A stretch of 64,000 nucleotides of DNA from Nissolia schottii. Taxonomy: Eukaryota > Streptophyta > Magnoliopsida > Fabales > Fabaceae. Below the pieces are notes generated by a model. It had not been told where the DNA came from. It saw only the letters and a list, made by a program, of their open reading frames with translations, and did not search any database. Shown here in pieces: positions 24,350 through 37,000 of the stretch. The stretch lies in assembly GCA_003254905.1 (NCBI GenBank), contig QANU01008237.1, positions 305,775-369,774 of the forward strand. The letters are read 5' to 3'. Both the position numbers and the translations under genes were made by a program. Position 1 is the first letter of the stretch; every line of letters begins with the position of its first letter.

Positions 24350-25545
24350 TAGAATATAGAAATATTTTGTGTACATCCTAAACCCATACATCCGTATATA
24401 TACCACTAAATTATACATAATTAATGACAATTATACGAGCTACAATAGACTTTCCTCATTTACAATATCACGCAACTCCCCACGCGATTTTCTCAACCAT
24501 ATCACAAACGAAAACTCACTTCGACGTGATTTTCTCAACTAGATCACTCACGAACCTTTCAAACAATTTATTCTGAGTTACAAAATCCGCATAAAGAAGC
24601 ATTCTTGAAATGAATCATTTTCGTGTTGTTTATAGAGTGTGTTGTTATCAAGTTAAAGTAATATTGCAGAATATAATATCTAATTGTAGTGCACAAACTT
24701 TATATGACTGAGTGCACAAACATTATAGGACTCAGCGCACAAACATTACTTACTTGTGTACAACACTGTGATTTTACTCAAACATAAATAAATTCACAAT
24801 CTTTATACATTTTTAATGGACAAACTTTATAAAAATTAGTTCACATACATGTGTACACACACTTTTATACATTCTAATGCATAAACTTTACATATATGCA
24901 TATTACTTAATGTATAATTAAGTATTTTTTGCAGAATATAATATCTGATTGTAGTGCACAAACTTTATATGACAATGTGCACAAACATTGTGTACTTGTG
25001 TACCTGTACTCAAACATAAATAAGTTCACAATCTTAACACCTAGAGGTATATTGGTGAACATTACCTATAAGCCTTTAATGAACTTAGATCGTTTTGTTT
25101 AATGAAAATGAACACATGATTGATGTAACAGAAGCTATAACTTTTAGAACATTTAAAATCAATTGGGTTGATTAGTACTTATGTACAGAATATATATAGA
25201 GCAGCATTCTTTAAAAAATAATTGGTGACAAAATCATTACATGATTTTGTAAATCTTTGTGCAGAAAGCACTAGTTTGCAGGAGAGACGAAAGTGAAGAG
25301 AGCAATGAGAGATGACCAGAGTGAAGAGAGAATGAATAATGAGATCGAAGAGGGTGAAGAAAGAAAACGGAACGAACGATTTTGTGTTTTTTCAAACCTT
25401 ATTTTTGATGCAAGGAAGTAGAAGCGGGAAGGTTTGTGCAGAGCGCGCGAGTGAGAGTGGGGTAGGTGATTATTTTATGAGACCCACCGTATTTATATAC
25501 GGGTGTATGTATGGTGTATGAAAATGTGGTGTACGTGTAGCGGTT
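24350..25545. mobile_element. Large TTTGTGCA-rich TIR element
   Basis: The right end GGTGTACGTGTAGC, preceded by ATACGGGTGTATGTATGGTG, is the family terminus also seen at 8867 and 60613. The left end is decayed (TTGTGTACATCCTAAACCC, ATACATCCGTATATATACC). The inside holds many GTGCACAAACTTTAT / GCACAAACATTA units (24680-25030) and a GA-rich segment (25280-25450) that ends in GCGCGCGAGTGAGAGTGGGG, matching in reverse the stretch at about 60690-60720. No transposase is visible. Confidence 0.6.
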
Positions 25546-25702
25546 GAGAATAAACAATAAGCCAAGTCCTACCTAATAGCAATGTTGGTTGATTAAACAA
25601 TAAACTATTTATTATGTCTCAAACAGATTAAAATACATTGACTTAGCAGATCTAGTTCACCTGCTTAACAAAAACATAAATTCAGATTTTTGATACTTTG
25701 TT

Positions 25703-25703
<1 letters not shown>

Positions 25704-25752
<49 letters not shown>
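25704..25752. repeat. (CA)n(TA)n compound microsatellite
   Basis: About 17 CA units followed directly by about 8 AT units. Likely to vary in length between individuals. Confidence 0.95.
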
Positions 25753-26230
25753 CAATCGGTAGAGTTTCTTTCTATTATCTGACCTTCTTCTACCTGAGTG
25801 CTTTGTTTGTTGATTCTTGATATTTCACTTTGTTAAAAAAGAAAAAAAAAAGAAGCAATATTGAAGAGAAACCAAAAAGTAATTCCAGGTGGTAGTTATC
25901 TATATAGGAAGAGATCAAGAGAAGAATCCTCATATATACTGCTGGAAAAGCAAAAAAGCGAGGAATAATTTCATGAAAAAAATATATGCATGTCTTCATT
26001 TAGTAAATTCATGTTATAATTCAGTGCCTTACTCTCTTTCTGTCTGAATTCTTCTTCACTTTGAAGATCCACAGTTTCGGTCAATGCTCTGCCTATATAC
26101 TTTCAACAAACATTTTATTAAAAAATAAATTAACAATAATGTTAAATTGTCAAAGCATATTGATGCAACAGTAGCATATATACTTTGAGTTTTATATGTA
26201 CCGAGTATTTATTAGTTGGTTACTGAAAAT

Positions 26231-26348
26231 GAATCTCTCAAATTGATTTCTTGTCATGTGTGATTTCTCACCACTAATTTTTTTTTATAGCGGTGAAAAA
26301 TCACACATGACAACACACGACAAGAAATTAACTTGAGAGGATGCATTC
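26231..26348. repeat. Hairpin/foldback about 118 bp
   Basis: Left arm CAAATTGATTTCTTGTC..ATGTGTGATTTCTCACC pairs with the right arm GGTGAAAAATCACACATGAC..GACAAGAAATTAACTTGAG. There is a short A/T-rich loop and a small insertion (AACACAC) in the right arm. It looks like a small foldback MITE. Confidence 0.6.
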
Positions 26349-26898
26349 ACGTTAGTTATGTTATACCTCAGGTAAATAGCTTATAGGTGCCTCTTTACTA
26401 GCTGTTAAAGTTGTTTAGGTAGTTAGTTGGTTACAGAGGCAGCGATAGTTGGTAATTGTTGTCCCCTACACGTGGGTGTATGTTAGCTACGGTCCGTACA
26501 TCCACTCTGGTTGTATATGTAGTGATTCACAAGTACTCTTTCCGCCTACTTTCTTGATTCCATGTATGTGGTTGGTGAGCAGTATATATAAGGGGTCGTC
26601 AAGGAGATTTTATTAGCATCAGGAAAGGAGATTATGAGAGCATTGATTGATCAAGTAGTAGTAACTTACCGTCACAGATAATTATGATTCTTCTGGTTAC
26701 TTGACGAGCCTCGAATCCAGAGTGTGAAGAAGATACGAGGGGACATAGCTGGCAAGTTATTGGGAGGAGAAGAAGGAGCTGCTGATGACGATATGGCTGG
26801 CGAGATTGAGAAATATTGAAGAACGTGTTCTTATAATCTTGGACAGTGTATGGCAAGGGCTTATAATCTATTGCTTTGGTGGTTGGTGTGTTGTTTCT

Positions 26899-27232
26899 CT
26901 GTTGTGCTCTTTGCACACCTCGCCTCTCATTATTTTGATGATGATAAAGGGCTAAAATTATCCTATGCTGGTAGTATGTTACACTTGACAGATCTGTTAA
27001 GAACCTTTCACTTGAAACAATCTAACAAACCACCTTTACAGTACAACCGAGCTAAAAGAAGCAGGAGTGAAGTTCATGGTGAATGAAACAAGCAGATTAA
27101 AGTGGAGGATTCCACGGAGACTCTTATGAGGAATATGGCTGCAATTGTACTGCTTATTTTCATTGTTATTCAACCAAACATGTTCTATCCTTCAAATGAT
27201 GTAGTTGGCTTAATGTTGTGTAGTCTGCATTG
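26899..27232 (+). pseudogene. DUF247 (UPF0481) fragment, middle part
   Basis: Recognisable DUF247 segments run in order but in different frames: LASHYFDDDKGL, then LHLTDLLRTFHLKQSNKPP, then after a frameshift near 27046 TELKEAGVKF, then after a second shift near 27100 VEDSTETLMRNMAA. The usual stretch between the last two (about 15 residues) is missing. DUF247 proteins are plant membrane-associated proteins of mostly unknown role; some are self-incompatibility determinants in grasses. At least two frameshifts make this copy non-functional. Confidence 0.75.
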
Positions 27233-27397
27233 AGTTCTTTAGTTGATCTTGTTTCTTCCATTGCTCCAATTTCACTCCTTTTTATCAATTATCAAGTCAA
27301 ATATATACCCCAACACGGCGAAAGGCCTCTTACAAAAATACTTGGAAGCTTCCTCCACCATGAATTAACAACAAATTGAACTTAGAGGAGGACCCAC

Positions 27398-27664
27398 TGT
27401 AATGAGGTGGATTTGTGTAAATTGAATTATGGAGAGTAATGATAGAATTGTGATAATTTCTGCATTTTTGGTAGTTGAATTACAAGAGAAAAGGGTAGTG
27501 ATGGAAAACTAGAGAGAAGAAGAATTCTTAGAGAGAGGGTAAGATTAGGCTCAATATCATTTTCCATACTTTCTAATTCTCCTACTCCCCTATTTATACT
27601 AGAATTGGGCTCCCTAATTGGACCAATTCTTATTTTGGGCCTTTATTTACTTGGACCCGTTACA
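27398..27664 (-). repeat. Left LTR (3' LTR in element sense)
   Basis: 267 bp, TG...CA, preceded by the target duplication CCCAC. About 96-97% identical to the LTR at 29494-29760. Confidence 0.9.
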
Positions 27665-28859
27665 ATACTCCATCCTTTAAAAATGGACCTTGTCCTCAAG
27701 GTCCAAAAATAAAAAATATTTCCTTCAGGATCCCACTGCATAAATTGTAAATTGCTGAAATTATCTTCATCAATTGAGCCAAACTCTGAAAATTTCATAA
27801 AAAACTTCCTTTTGTAACAGCCCACCTCCTAGAACTCATTTTTGTTGAGTGGTTTCCAATCTTCAAAGCCCAAAAATCGCATTGGGCTTGGCCTTCTTGC
27901 ACCCAAACGGTTTGTGCATGACCCAGGAGAGTAAAAGACCACCTTTCCTCTTCCTCTCCCAAATAAACCCTAGCCTCCTCTTCTCCCATGCTTCCCAAAC
28001 CATGGCTGATGTTGCCCAAGTCCTCATGGCCACAACCGCAGCTCGCCCCATCACGACCCATGCGGCGACGACGGCCACCAGCACCGGCGCCCTCGCTGCT
28101 AGCAGCCCCCGAGCGCCGCGGCTCCACTCCCCCTCACACCCCTCACACTCGCTCTCGCCTGGCTCGGTATCCCCGACGCCGTCAACCGCGGTATCCCCGG
28201 CGCCGTCCACCGCGGTATCCCCTTCCTTCTTTGCGACAACGGCAGCAACACCAACAGCCTTCCACCACGCTCTCTACCTCGCCGCTAGCCACCCACGAAC
28301 GCCACTGGTGATGGCAGTGGGTAAGTCGCCGTTTGTGGCTGCCGTCGTCGTCCACTCCGCAAGGTGCTGTGACGTCGTTTGGGCCGCCTTCAGAAACGAT
28401 GCTCGAACCTCTTTCTTTTTTTTTNNTTTTTTTTTCCTGTTGGGCCCACCACGAGGGCGCTCCCCCTTCGAAATAGAGGCCGCGGAATCGTTGCCTACCA
28501 CCACCGCCCGCTCTGCGCGCAACCCGTTCACCTCCTTGCCGCTGTCCGCTGCCTCGGGATCTGTCGTTTGGGTCACTCTTCTCAGCAATGAGACGTTGCC
28601 CCCCGTGCTGGTCGCCGCCCTTTGGTCTGGCGGTTTTGGTCTTGGCCTCCGCACACTCCGTTCGTCCTCCCCCATCATCGCAGCGCCTATCACCGCCATC
28701 ATAGCTTCCGCAGTTACAACGCTGGTGAGCTTCAAGCTCACTGTCGGCCGAATCGGCTCGTCGTTGATTTTCGTCTGGTGGCGTCCCCTCCGTCGCCACC
28801 TTCATATCTGGTGGCTCTGGTGGTGGTTTCTGTCGTGCCTCGTCAGGACGAGCTGAAGA

Positions 28860-29470
28860 AGCATCTGGATCCGGCAAACTCGAATCTGGTACAAGTAAGT
28901 GTAGATTTACCTTCGTTAATGCCTGAATTTGTGCATTTGCCTCTACCTCTAGTTGAATTTCTAGATCTATGAACTGCAATTGTTGCTCTGCTACTGTTGA
29001 ATGGCTTGTTGCCTCTGGATTGCTGTGAACTGTTGTCTCTGCCTTTGATTGCATTTTTGCTTCTGATTTTGGTAGCATTGACTGGCTCTGTAATTCTGAT
29101 CTAAATTTTTCTATCATTTCTTCCCAATCTATTTCCCACTCTGCAACTTCAGTTTGAGCAATTTCTGGCAAAATTGATCTGAAATCTGGCTGGTAACGGT
29201 GCAGGAACGCTACCTCGAAGGTCATCCAATCTGCCGCTGGATTGCGCCTCCGCCATACTCTGAACCACGCCAACGGCTAGCCAATCAATCTCGCAGCTGC
29301 CTCTGTCAATCATAGCTGATCTGGTGTCCGGCGTGCATCCCAGAACCTTGCAGCACAGAGGATCCACCAGTAGGCATCTCCTCCACTGAATATTGGAAGT
29401 TTTTCTTCCAATTTTTCTGAATTTTTTGGTGTTGTGGTTGAGTTGGTTTCACCACCATGGATGGTAGGCA
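28860..29470 (-). pseudogene. Decayed gag segment of the LTR element
   Basis: The minus strand encodes WFRVWRRRNPAADWMTFEVA followed by FLHRYQPDF, the pattern of Ty3/Gypsy gag (retrotransposon gag domain: W-x-x-RRNP..W..F...F..RFQP). The expected upstream part continues in another frame with a stop near 29310, so gag is frameshifted. Downstream it runs into Gln/Glu/Asp-rich and then Arg/Gly-rich low-complexity sequence. Confidence 0.65.
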
Positions 29471-29493
29471 TGGTGGCCAATTAAAGCACCATT

Positions 29494-29760
29494 TGTAATG
29501 AGGTGGATTTGTGTAAATTGAATTATGGAGAGTAATGATAGAATTGTGATAATTTCTGCATTTTTGGTAGTTGAATTACAAGAGAAAAGGGTAGTGATGG
29601 AAAACTAGAGAGAAGAAGAATCTTTAGAGAGAGGGTAGGATTAGGCTCAATATCATTTTCTATACTTTCTAATTCTCCTATTCCCCTATTTATACTACAA
29701 TTGGGCTCCCTAATTGGACCAATTCTTACTTTGGGTCTTTATTTACTTGGACCCATTACA
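29494..29760 (-). repeat. Right LTR (5' LTR in element sense)
   Basis: 267 bp, followed by CCCAC. On the minus strand the internal side begins AAATGGTGCTTTAATTGG, the expected place of the primer-binding site. I do not assign a tRNA. Confidence 0.9.
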
Positions 29761-30009
29761 CCCACTTACTGGAACGATGTTCACTGATCATTATTCTTCT
29801 AATTGCATTTTGAGTTTAAACATGGAAGCACTCGGATGCTTTGACCTTATAAGGGTTATGCAAAATCCAATAAAAAAAGAGCAATAATACTTGTAAAATA
29901 GTATAGGTGTGAGTCCAATGGTGGACAAGTAGAGTTTTTTAAGACTTGTTACATTTAATTATTATTTTATTATTATTATATGATGAATATAATAATAAAC
30001 ATCTATTAT

Positions 30010-30345
30010 TAGTTCCTTGAAAGATCTGAGAAAAGCTTAGACGAGTTAGAAGCAAAGGATCGTCGCTTGTACTCAAAACATTGGACTCAGCAAGCAAGAA
30101 TTTGTTAGGGTGATATTGGTGGACTGTGGGTTCATAATTGAGCTTTTCTTGAGGTACCGTCTTAAACAATGGACAGCAGATGATGATGCTATTTCATTAA
30201 CATCATGGTTGAGGAGTGATATAAGATTGGATTTGTTGTTACTTGAGAATCAAGTTCCATTCTCTGTTTCCGAAGGAAGAGCTGTACACTATTTTTTAAG
30301 CTTTCACTCTCAACTATTTTAATGATAATAAGGGGCTAAAATTAG
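30010..30345 (+). pseudogene. DUF247 (UPF0481) fragment, N-terminal part
   Basis: Holds FLERSEKSLDELEAK, then after a frameshift CTQNIGLSKQEFVRVILVDC and GFIIELFLRY, then SDIRLDLLLLENQVPF, all DUF247 landmarks in order. It ends in a stop after FHSQLF at about 30322, where the copy at 26899 reads ASHYFDDDKGL. One frameshift and an early stop make it a pseudogene. It lies after the piece at 26899-27232, which holds the later part of the domain, so the order on the chromosome is reversed. Confidence 0.75.
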
Positions 30346-31025
30346 GCCTTCAAGTTGCCCTGGATGCTGTCATCTTCTTTCTCTGCCGTAGTGTCTTGGC
30401 TTCGTATAAAATAGTATTACATGCATGGTGCTATACATTCAGTTATTAACATGAGATTATAACTCCCAAATTCCTACTAAAAATTAGTAGCTGTCACTTG
30501 TTTTTCTGCACCGGTGTTTGTACAAAGTAAGTGGTACTAGAACACCAAGTTATGCATGACGTTGTAGAGCAAACTCATATCAGTAAATGAGATAAACTGA
30601 AATGGGGAAAATTTCATATAGTACTTTATACACAAAACAAAGATACTGTTGTTTGCATCAGGCAAAATGGCTATACGGCACATGATGCAAGCTTTGACAA
30701 ATAGTATATAACTCAACAAGGGAAAGAAAAGAAACTTCCAACTAAAGCAGTCAAATGCCGAGACCAGTGATTTTGGCCATTTGCTTCCTTCAAAGTTAAA
30801 GGTGCTATGCTTTGGCATTTACCAGAACATCACACCTGATCAAGTCCCAGGATGTCATAACTCTATAGAAATCAATAACAATATTAAAGGCATTAATTTT
30901 GCCTTCAAAACTGAAGCACCAAAGTAGCAGCCTCTTTCAATATGCATTCCCCAACAGAACATCTTGGCATTAATGCTGTCTGAATGAGAGAGAACATGGC
31001 GTTCATGTTGTATGACGCGAGTCGC
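30346..31025. other. Region downstream of the organellar polymerase gene
   Basis: No separate gene is supported. The part near 31025 is the 3' UTR of the minus-strand polymerase. I did not identify a repeat. Confidence 0.5.
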
Positions 31026-34000
31026 CTATTTGGCAGAGTACCAGTTTTGAGCACACTTGGCATCAACAGAGAGGTCAACTTTAAGAATATTCTTTCCATA
31101 AAAGGGTTTGGACATGCACTCAATAACTATGGCCTTTGCAACCTCAGCCGACTCAGTTGGTCCTTCCAATATCACTTCGTCGTGAACCTAATTTGACATC
31201 CAAAAATCTCAGCTAAAAAGTTGGTAAATGGATATTAAAAGACATTCATATTTGAAATGAACTCAATATTAGAATATAGATATAAAAATGTTCCTCCCAC
31301 CTAGTGGGGCCTGAGGAGGATAATATGCACAATCTTATCCCCACAAGTGGAAAAGTTGTTTCTAAGATTTCAAAAGGTAATATCTAAGTAACAAGGCAGC
31401 AACATTACCGTTACGCCACAGCTCAACATCAAGTGTAAAGTTTTTTATGAAATAAACTATACAGTATGCCCGAGCATAAAACTTGAAAAAGGAAAACATC
31501 TCGGAACAAAATGTACCTGTAGAAGTAACTTCCACCCAAGCTCCTTCAACTGTTTATTGTTGGAGATTTGTAACATGGCACACATGGCAACATCGGCTGC
31601 ACTACCCTGTTGCATTCTACAAATCAGAAAACCAATGAAAGAAAGATCTGCATATGGAGATGGGCCTCAAACTAAAAGCATCTCATGTAGTAAGACAAGT
31701 GAATCTTTACCATCGAATGGCCTCAAACTATAAGCATCTCATGTAGTAAGACAAGTGAATCTTTACCATCCAATCTTGCCAGAATCACCAGGGTTTAGAT
31801 GAAAAAATAATGTATCTTTTTCAGTGATTATATATGACCTAAAGTGATCTTCTAATCTTCAAATGCTAATACATTCTCATCCACATCTCTACTTGAACTA
31901 TCATTTTAATATAAACTTTGGATTATGGCTCTGCTACAAGTGGGTAAAACACTATCTCTCTATTCATTGTTATTCTTTGAGATGAAAAAGTTCCAATTCC
32001 AATTTATTTTTTTTTTAATGTAACTGATTATATAGTCACTCAAGTAAGAATTATTCAGCTTTTTTTATTTATAGAATAGACAAATCATTATTTTAGATAA
32101 TGTTACCACCAAACTTGAGAGTATAGTGATAGACAGAGGGAGGGGACACAATGCATTGCTCTATTTGGAAGAATTAAGGACCTGCACTGGAGTATTAATA
32201 GCAGCTCGCTCAATGTGACCTTTCTGATACTTGTTGGCTTGGTCCATCATAGGGAACCGCCGGGCTCGCCCTAGCAAAGTGTGAACACAATGAAACTCAT
32301 GAGCTTCTTTTTTGCGCTCCTCTTGCCATCCCAAAACTTCTTTTCTATCATTGTACCAAAGGTCGACTGTTTTCTTAGCTTCTTTCACGGAAACCTGAGA
32401 GCAAAGAAAAAAAAAGATGTGACCTTGTCTGGACGACCAGATAATAAATCATGATGCTACCATCCGTGGAAGTCCCTCATAATAAGTATTCAGCATACCT
32501 TCCAATCCTTGGAAAGCCCCACTGGAGTCTTTCCATAAGCAATTGAGAAGTTAAGCATTTTAGCTTTTCTTCTTTCCGAACCAAACGCGTCCTGAAACGA
32601 GGGGGAAAACAAAATAGAAACACAATGCATGTTCAACTGATTGAATTATTGAACAGATGGTTATAATGCTAGAGAGAAAGCCATCACAGTGCATCTCAAT
32701 GTAAAGTACAACCGTAAGTGCGTCAGCAGACAGTTACCTTCAGTAGAGGAACTGGGGGTTTCTCTTCGCCAGGCTGAGGATACCACTCAAGAAGCACTTG
32801 CTTTTTGTCAACCGCTTCACGAATATATGGGTACATATTCATTGCAGTCCTTGAATGGAAATCCCCACCAGCTTTAAAAGCTTCTAACATGCTCTTACAG
32901 TTGGCAAGATGTGCCAGAATCCGAAGTTCCAACTGCAGAAATACATAACTCAATTACTAGAATAAAATTTCTTGCAACCAGTACGATTAGATCAACAATA
33001 TACGCTGATAACCTGTCCATAATCAGCAACTACAAGAGAATTCCCCGGTGCAGCTACGAACGCTTGACGGATTTTGTACCGGTCTTTTTCCAAAGCAGGT
33101 TGATTCTAATTCATGAATTATATAGATTAAGTCTCTGTTCAAAAGACACTAATTAATCTAGTACATGCACACCAATATGTAATGTGAATGTCAGAAAAAA
33201 AATCTCAAAATATTAATATTCATAATGCAGTCCAACTTTAAGATCCAAATTCTGAACATTGTAATAAATTAACAGAAAAGGAATCAAGACGAATTAGACA
33301 TCTTGACAAGACATTGACTGCTTTTAATTGGATTCAAAGTACAGTTAATGATGCAAATATTTCTGCCCCGTCTCTTGTGATCATTATTGACATGAAATAT
33401 CCTAATAAAACCTTCTAAGGGAATTTTTAATGTCTTGCAAATTAAAATAACCTGCAGATTTGGCCTTCTTGCTGACAAGCGTCCTGTCTCCGTGTTAATA
33501 TTTAAGGAACAATGAACACGATTATCCTTTCCTGATATATTATGTCCCTGTCACATCACAAAGAAACTATGAAACTAACATAGAAGATATAAAAAACTTC
33601 AGACATATACTCAATGAATGTTCAAATATATAAACTATCTACCCCATGGCAGCCCTCCCCAAGCTAAGTGGAAGTTCAAAATGCAAACCCCTCAACATAT
33701 TATAAAACACCATACAAAGGATATAAAAAATTTAACAGAACATTGTTAAAAGACCAAAAAATCTTAACGAAGAAAAATTACCTGCAGGGGAAGGATGAAA
33801 TTAGAAATCAAAGAGTTGATTGAACAGACTTCACATAAAGCAGCAATTGCATGGCAAGCTTCTCTTCCTTCTTCCTCTGTTGGAAAAGCTGCAAAGGCTG
33901 TTCCATATGCAGATTTATCTATTAGTGCAGGTGCGGTTTGACTTTGAGAAGGACTTTCATCTTCATCAAGATCCAAGTTACAAGCCTCATCAAAAAAGTC

Positions 34001-37000
34001 ATATTCAGCCGAAATATTTCCAGCCAGAGTCCTTAAAGCGTCCCCACTAACTGAGGGCCAACCACTTGCTGTGTACATCTCAGTCTCCAGCTTATACCCA
34101 AGGCTATTCAACTTTATATCACGAAATTTTGTTGGAGCCTTCTTTCCTTCTTCGACCACTTTATCAACATTGGGAATTTTGAATATCCGCTCAGTTGGAA
34201 GTTCCATATTGGGGTCTTTTCTGTTATGAAGAACGTCGCAGGTGAAAATGAAAACTTTACTTCCATCCATCATTCAATACTTCATCATATACAGCAGAGA
34301 ATAATTTTTTTTTGTTGGTAAAATAGCAGAGAATAACTTATTTCATGAATAGATAGTACATAAGATCATCGTACTTATACATACAGATTAGACCCCAATG
34401 CATGCAACACAATATCTTGCACATTCTTAAAATCATTTGAGCCCTTAAATGAGAATTGAAAAAAAGATAGTTTATACAGAAATCACTTCTAATTTTAAAA
34501 ACAAACAAGTGAGAACCATAAAATAATACCACAAAGCTCTAAAAATTTAAAAATTAACACAAAACATCCATAAGCAGTAATGCATCTAAAATACTTCAAA
34601 ACATTATAGATATTAGATCATACATGCTTCAGCCTCAATTTTCCTAATCAATAGTGTGCTTGAAAAAACCATAATAATGTTAGCATATCAGAGACGGCTT
34701 TTTTTTTTTTTTACAAAGAATTATATTTGCATAATAAGTATTTCAGATTTTGATTACCAAATCATCAATTTATTAAGATTGCAACAAATGGTCCACATAT
34801 GATTTAAATAATTTGCACCTGTTCACGATGCCACCAAAAAGCAGCTGGCGCAACTGTAAATCGCTTCCCACATTCATATACTTGGCGTCAGGACAATACT
34901 TACATGCCCATTTCCGGAATCTATTAGCAGCTATCTCTTGCTCTGCTTTGGCCACCTTTTCTATGTCTGCAAGATATGGTCGATCAACTAGCATTCCCTC
35001 AGATTCCATTATGACAAGAAGCTCGCCAAATGGCCTCCAAAATTTGTTGTAGAAATCATACATAGTTCTTCCAGAGACCAGTACACCATCAAGTTTCCAG
35101 GGCATGTGTGACAGATGGCTCTTCAGGCTCTCGTAAAGCTTCAGAGTGCTTCTAGCATCTAAGGCAGAATAACAAATCCAAGGTATACGTTCATCCCTTT
35201 GTAGCTCTTCAACAGGTGCAATGGTAATCATTTTACCCTCAGATCCATCTTTTTTCACCTTTTTCTGACCAAATATAGTTTTCATTGACACCTTACCAAG
35301 TAGATCCTTGTCATGATTCAGCTGAGCCCCACACATGACCCGTTTGTCACCTGTGAGTCCTTCAAGAGAGTAACCCCCATCCAAACGTCTTGATGAATCC
35401 CATAATCGTGCCATGTGCATCGTATCAGCATGAAAACCAGAAACTTTAAACCCGTAGTTCTCTATAACATGACAATCAAAGCTATAATTGTGCCAGACCT
35501 ACAGAAAGCTCCAGTGACTTGGTTACTTCTAATATTGTTTGTAAAATTAAGTCATATACACAGACAGACCCAGAAATATAAAGCTAATATGACTTTAGGA
35601 AAAGATAGAATAGACTTATTTTTTCATTCATGATGGAGAAGCATTACTAAGAAACTTTTCACTAAAAAAGAGGCCTTCTTCTCTATGAAAAGAGAAACAA
35701 ACAATTTTTCAATTTTAGCCAATAGTCAGTTTGTAGTGCGACATGAAGGGAAAAGTAGGCTTATTAGCCCAGAGGCCAGAACAACTCTATGATAGCAATC
35801 TAAGCATAGCTGCACCACATATACTAAACTACTAATCATACCACTCAAAACACAACACAAATCATTATGGCTCTATTAATGAAACGGAATTTCAAACATC
35901 TATACTACCCAAGGATAATTTCAGACAAGCAAGTAGCTGATTGATGTATATCACAGCTAGTATGGGATCATTCATAAAGGCAGCAGAAAGCGCGGAATCA
36001 AGACATACAAGGTGCTACCTATCGTGATGATTTATACGATTGAGAACACAGGAGTGTGGCAAAAGAAAGAAAACCTCACCTTTTTAATGGAAGAATCACT
36101 AAAAAATCCAGCAAATTTGTCAAAAATCTCTTGGCCTCCACCATCAAGAACATCTACCCAGATACAGGACTTTCCACCACCAAAATCAGCTTCTGGACCA
36201 GAATAAATACTGAAGCATATTATCTCCCCATGATCAACAGGTGTTTCATCTTTGACATCTATCTTGGCTACCTTTAAAGACAATAAAATCAGTGAATAAC
36301 TCATGCTAACCATTTATTAAGAGATAAATCTACTATTCATGTCTAAAGGGGACATGCAAAACACTCTCACACGCATACACACACAGAGAGGAGATAATTT
36401 CACTATATTCACTCTAGTAATCAAGGAACATCCAGAATACAAGTGAATACAGCCAAAAGAACTATACCTCAGTATCACACGCATGAATAAAATGCCGGTA
36501 CTTTACTGTGAGCATCTTAGCAACTTCCTCTGCAAGAGGAATACTGTCAACAACCAGAATATCTTCATAGATACTACACAGCCTGTCGCGAAGTTTTGAT
36601 TGTTCGGTGCCACGTGCCCGCCTAGGGGGTGTTGCATTAGTTGAATCCTTTGCATTTGTATCCAAAACAGGTTCACCATTAACCCTTGCAATTTTCTCTT
36701 CACTAATCTCCTGCAAAGATTCATTCAACTGCCGGACCACCCTTTCGGAATCTGTACATGCCTTTGAATTGTTTAATCCAGAATGTTTAACAGGGGATAA
36801 GACATGTTCAACATGATCCTTCAGTACAATACTGCGACCCCCATTATTAGAAACAGCATGTTCCTGACCATTGGAAGTAAATCTATTAGATGGGTAAGAA
36901 CTGCCATTTTTCCTCCCATACTTATACTTATTCAGACTATTTCTTTCCTTTTTACTTTCAGTCAACTTATATCTTGCATTAGCCCAGCCTCTATAATCAC

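Larger units (their letters stand above)
22852..26898. other. Repeat-rich intergenic region
   Basis: It begins with the likely first non-coding exon and promoter of paralogue B, then holds a Stowaway-like MITE (23263-23546), AT-rich DNA, the large TTTGTGCA element (24350-25545), a CA/TA microsatellite (25704-25752) and a hairpin (26231-26348). No gene is supported. Confidence 0.6.
27398..29760 (-). mobile_element. Non-autonomous Ty3/Gypsy-like LTR retrotransposon, gag-only, with TSD
   Basis: Two direct 267-bp LTRs (27398-27664 and 29494-29760), each TGTAATGAGG...TTACA, differ at about 9 positions by eye. The 5-bp target duplication CCCAC is present at 27393-27397 and 29761-29765. Coding sense is minus: a gag-like segment lies next to the right LTR, and a purine stretch (AAAGGATGGAGTAT on the minus strand) lies against the left LTR like a polypurine tract. 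The internal part is only about 1.83 kb and lacks protease, reverse transcriptase, RNase H and integrase. The middle is GC-rich and has two N's at 28425-28426. It needs enzymes from a full-length relative to move. Confidence 0.88.

Noticed and set aside
27849..28856. 335-residue Pro/Ala/Ser-rich ORF on the plus strand
   Set aside because: Antisense shadow of the GC-rich part of the LTR element; crosses two N's and has no known domain.
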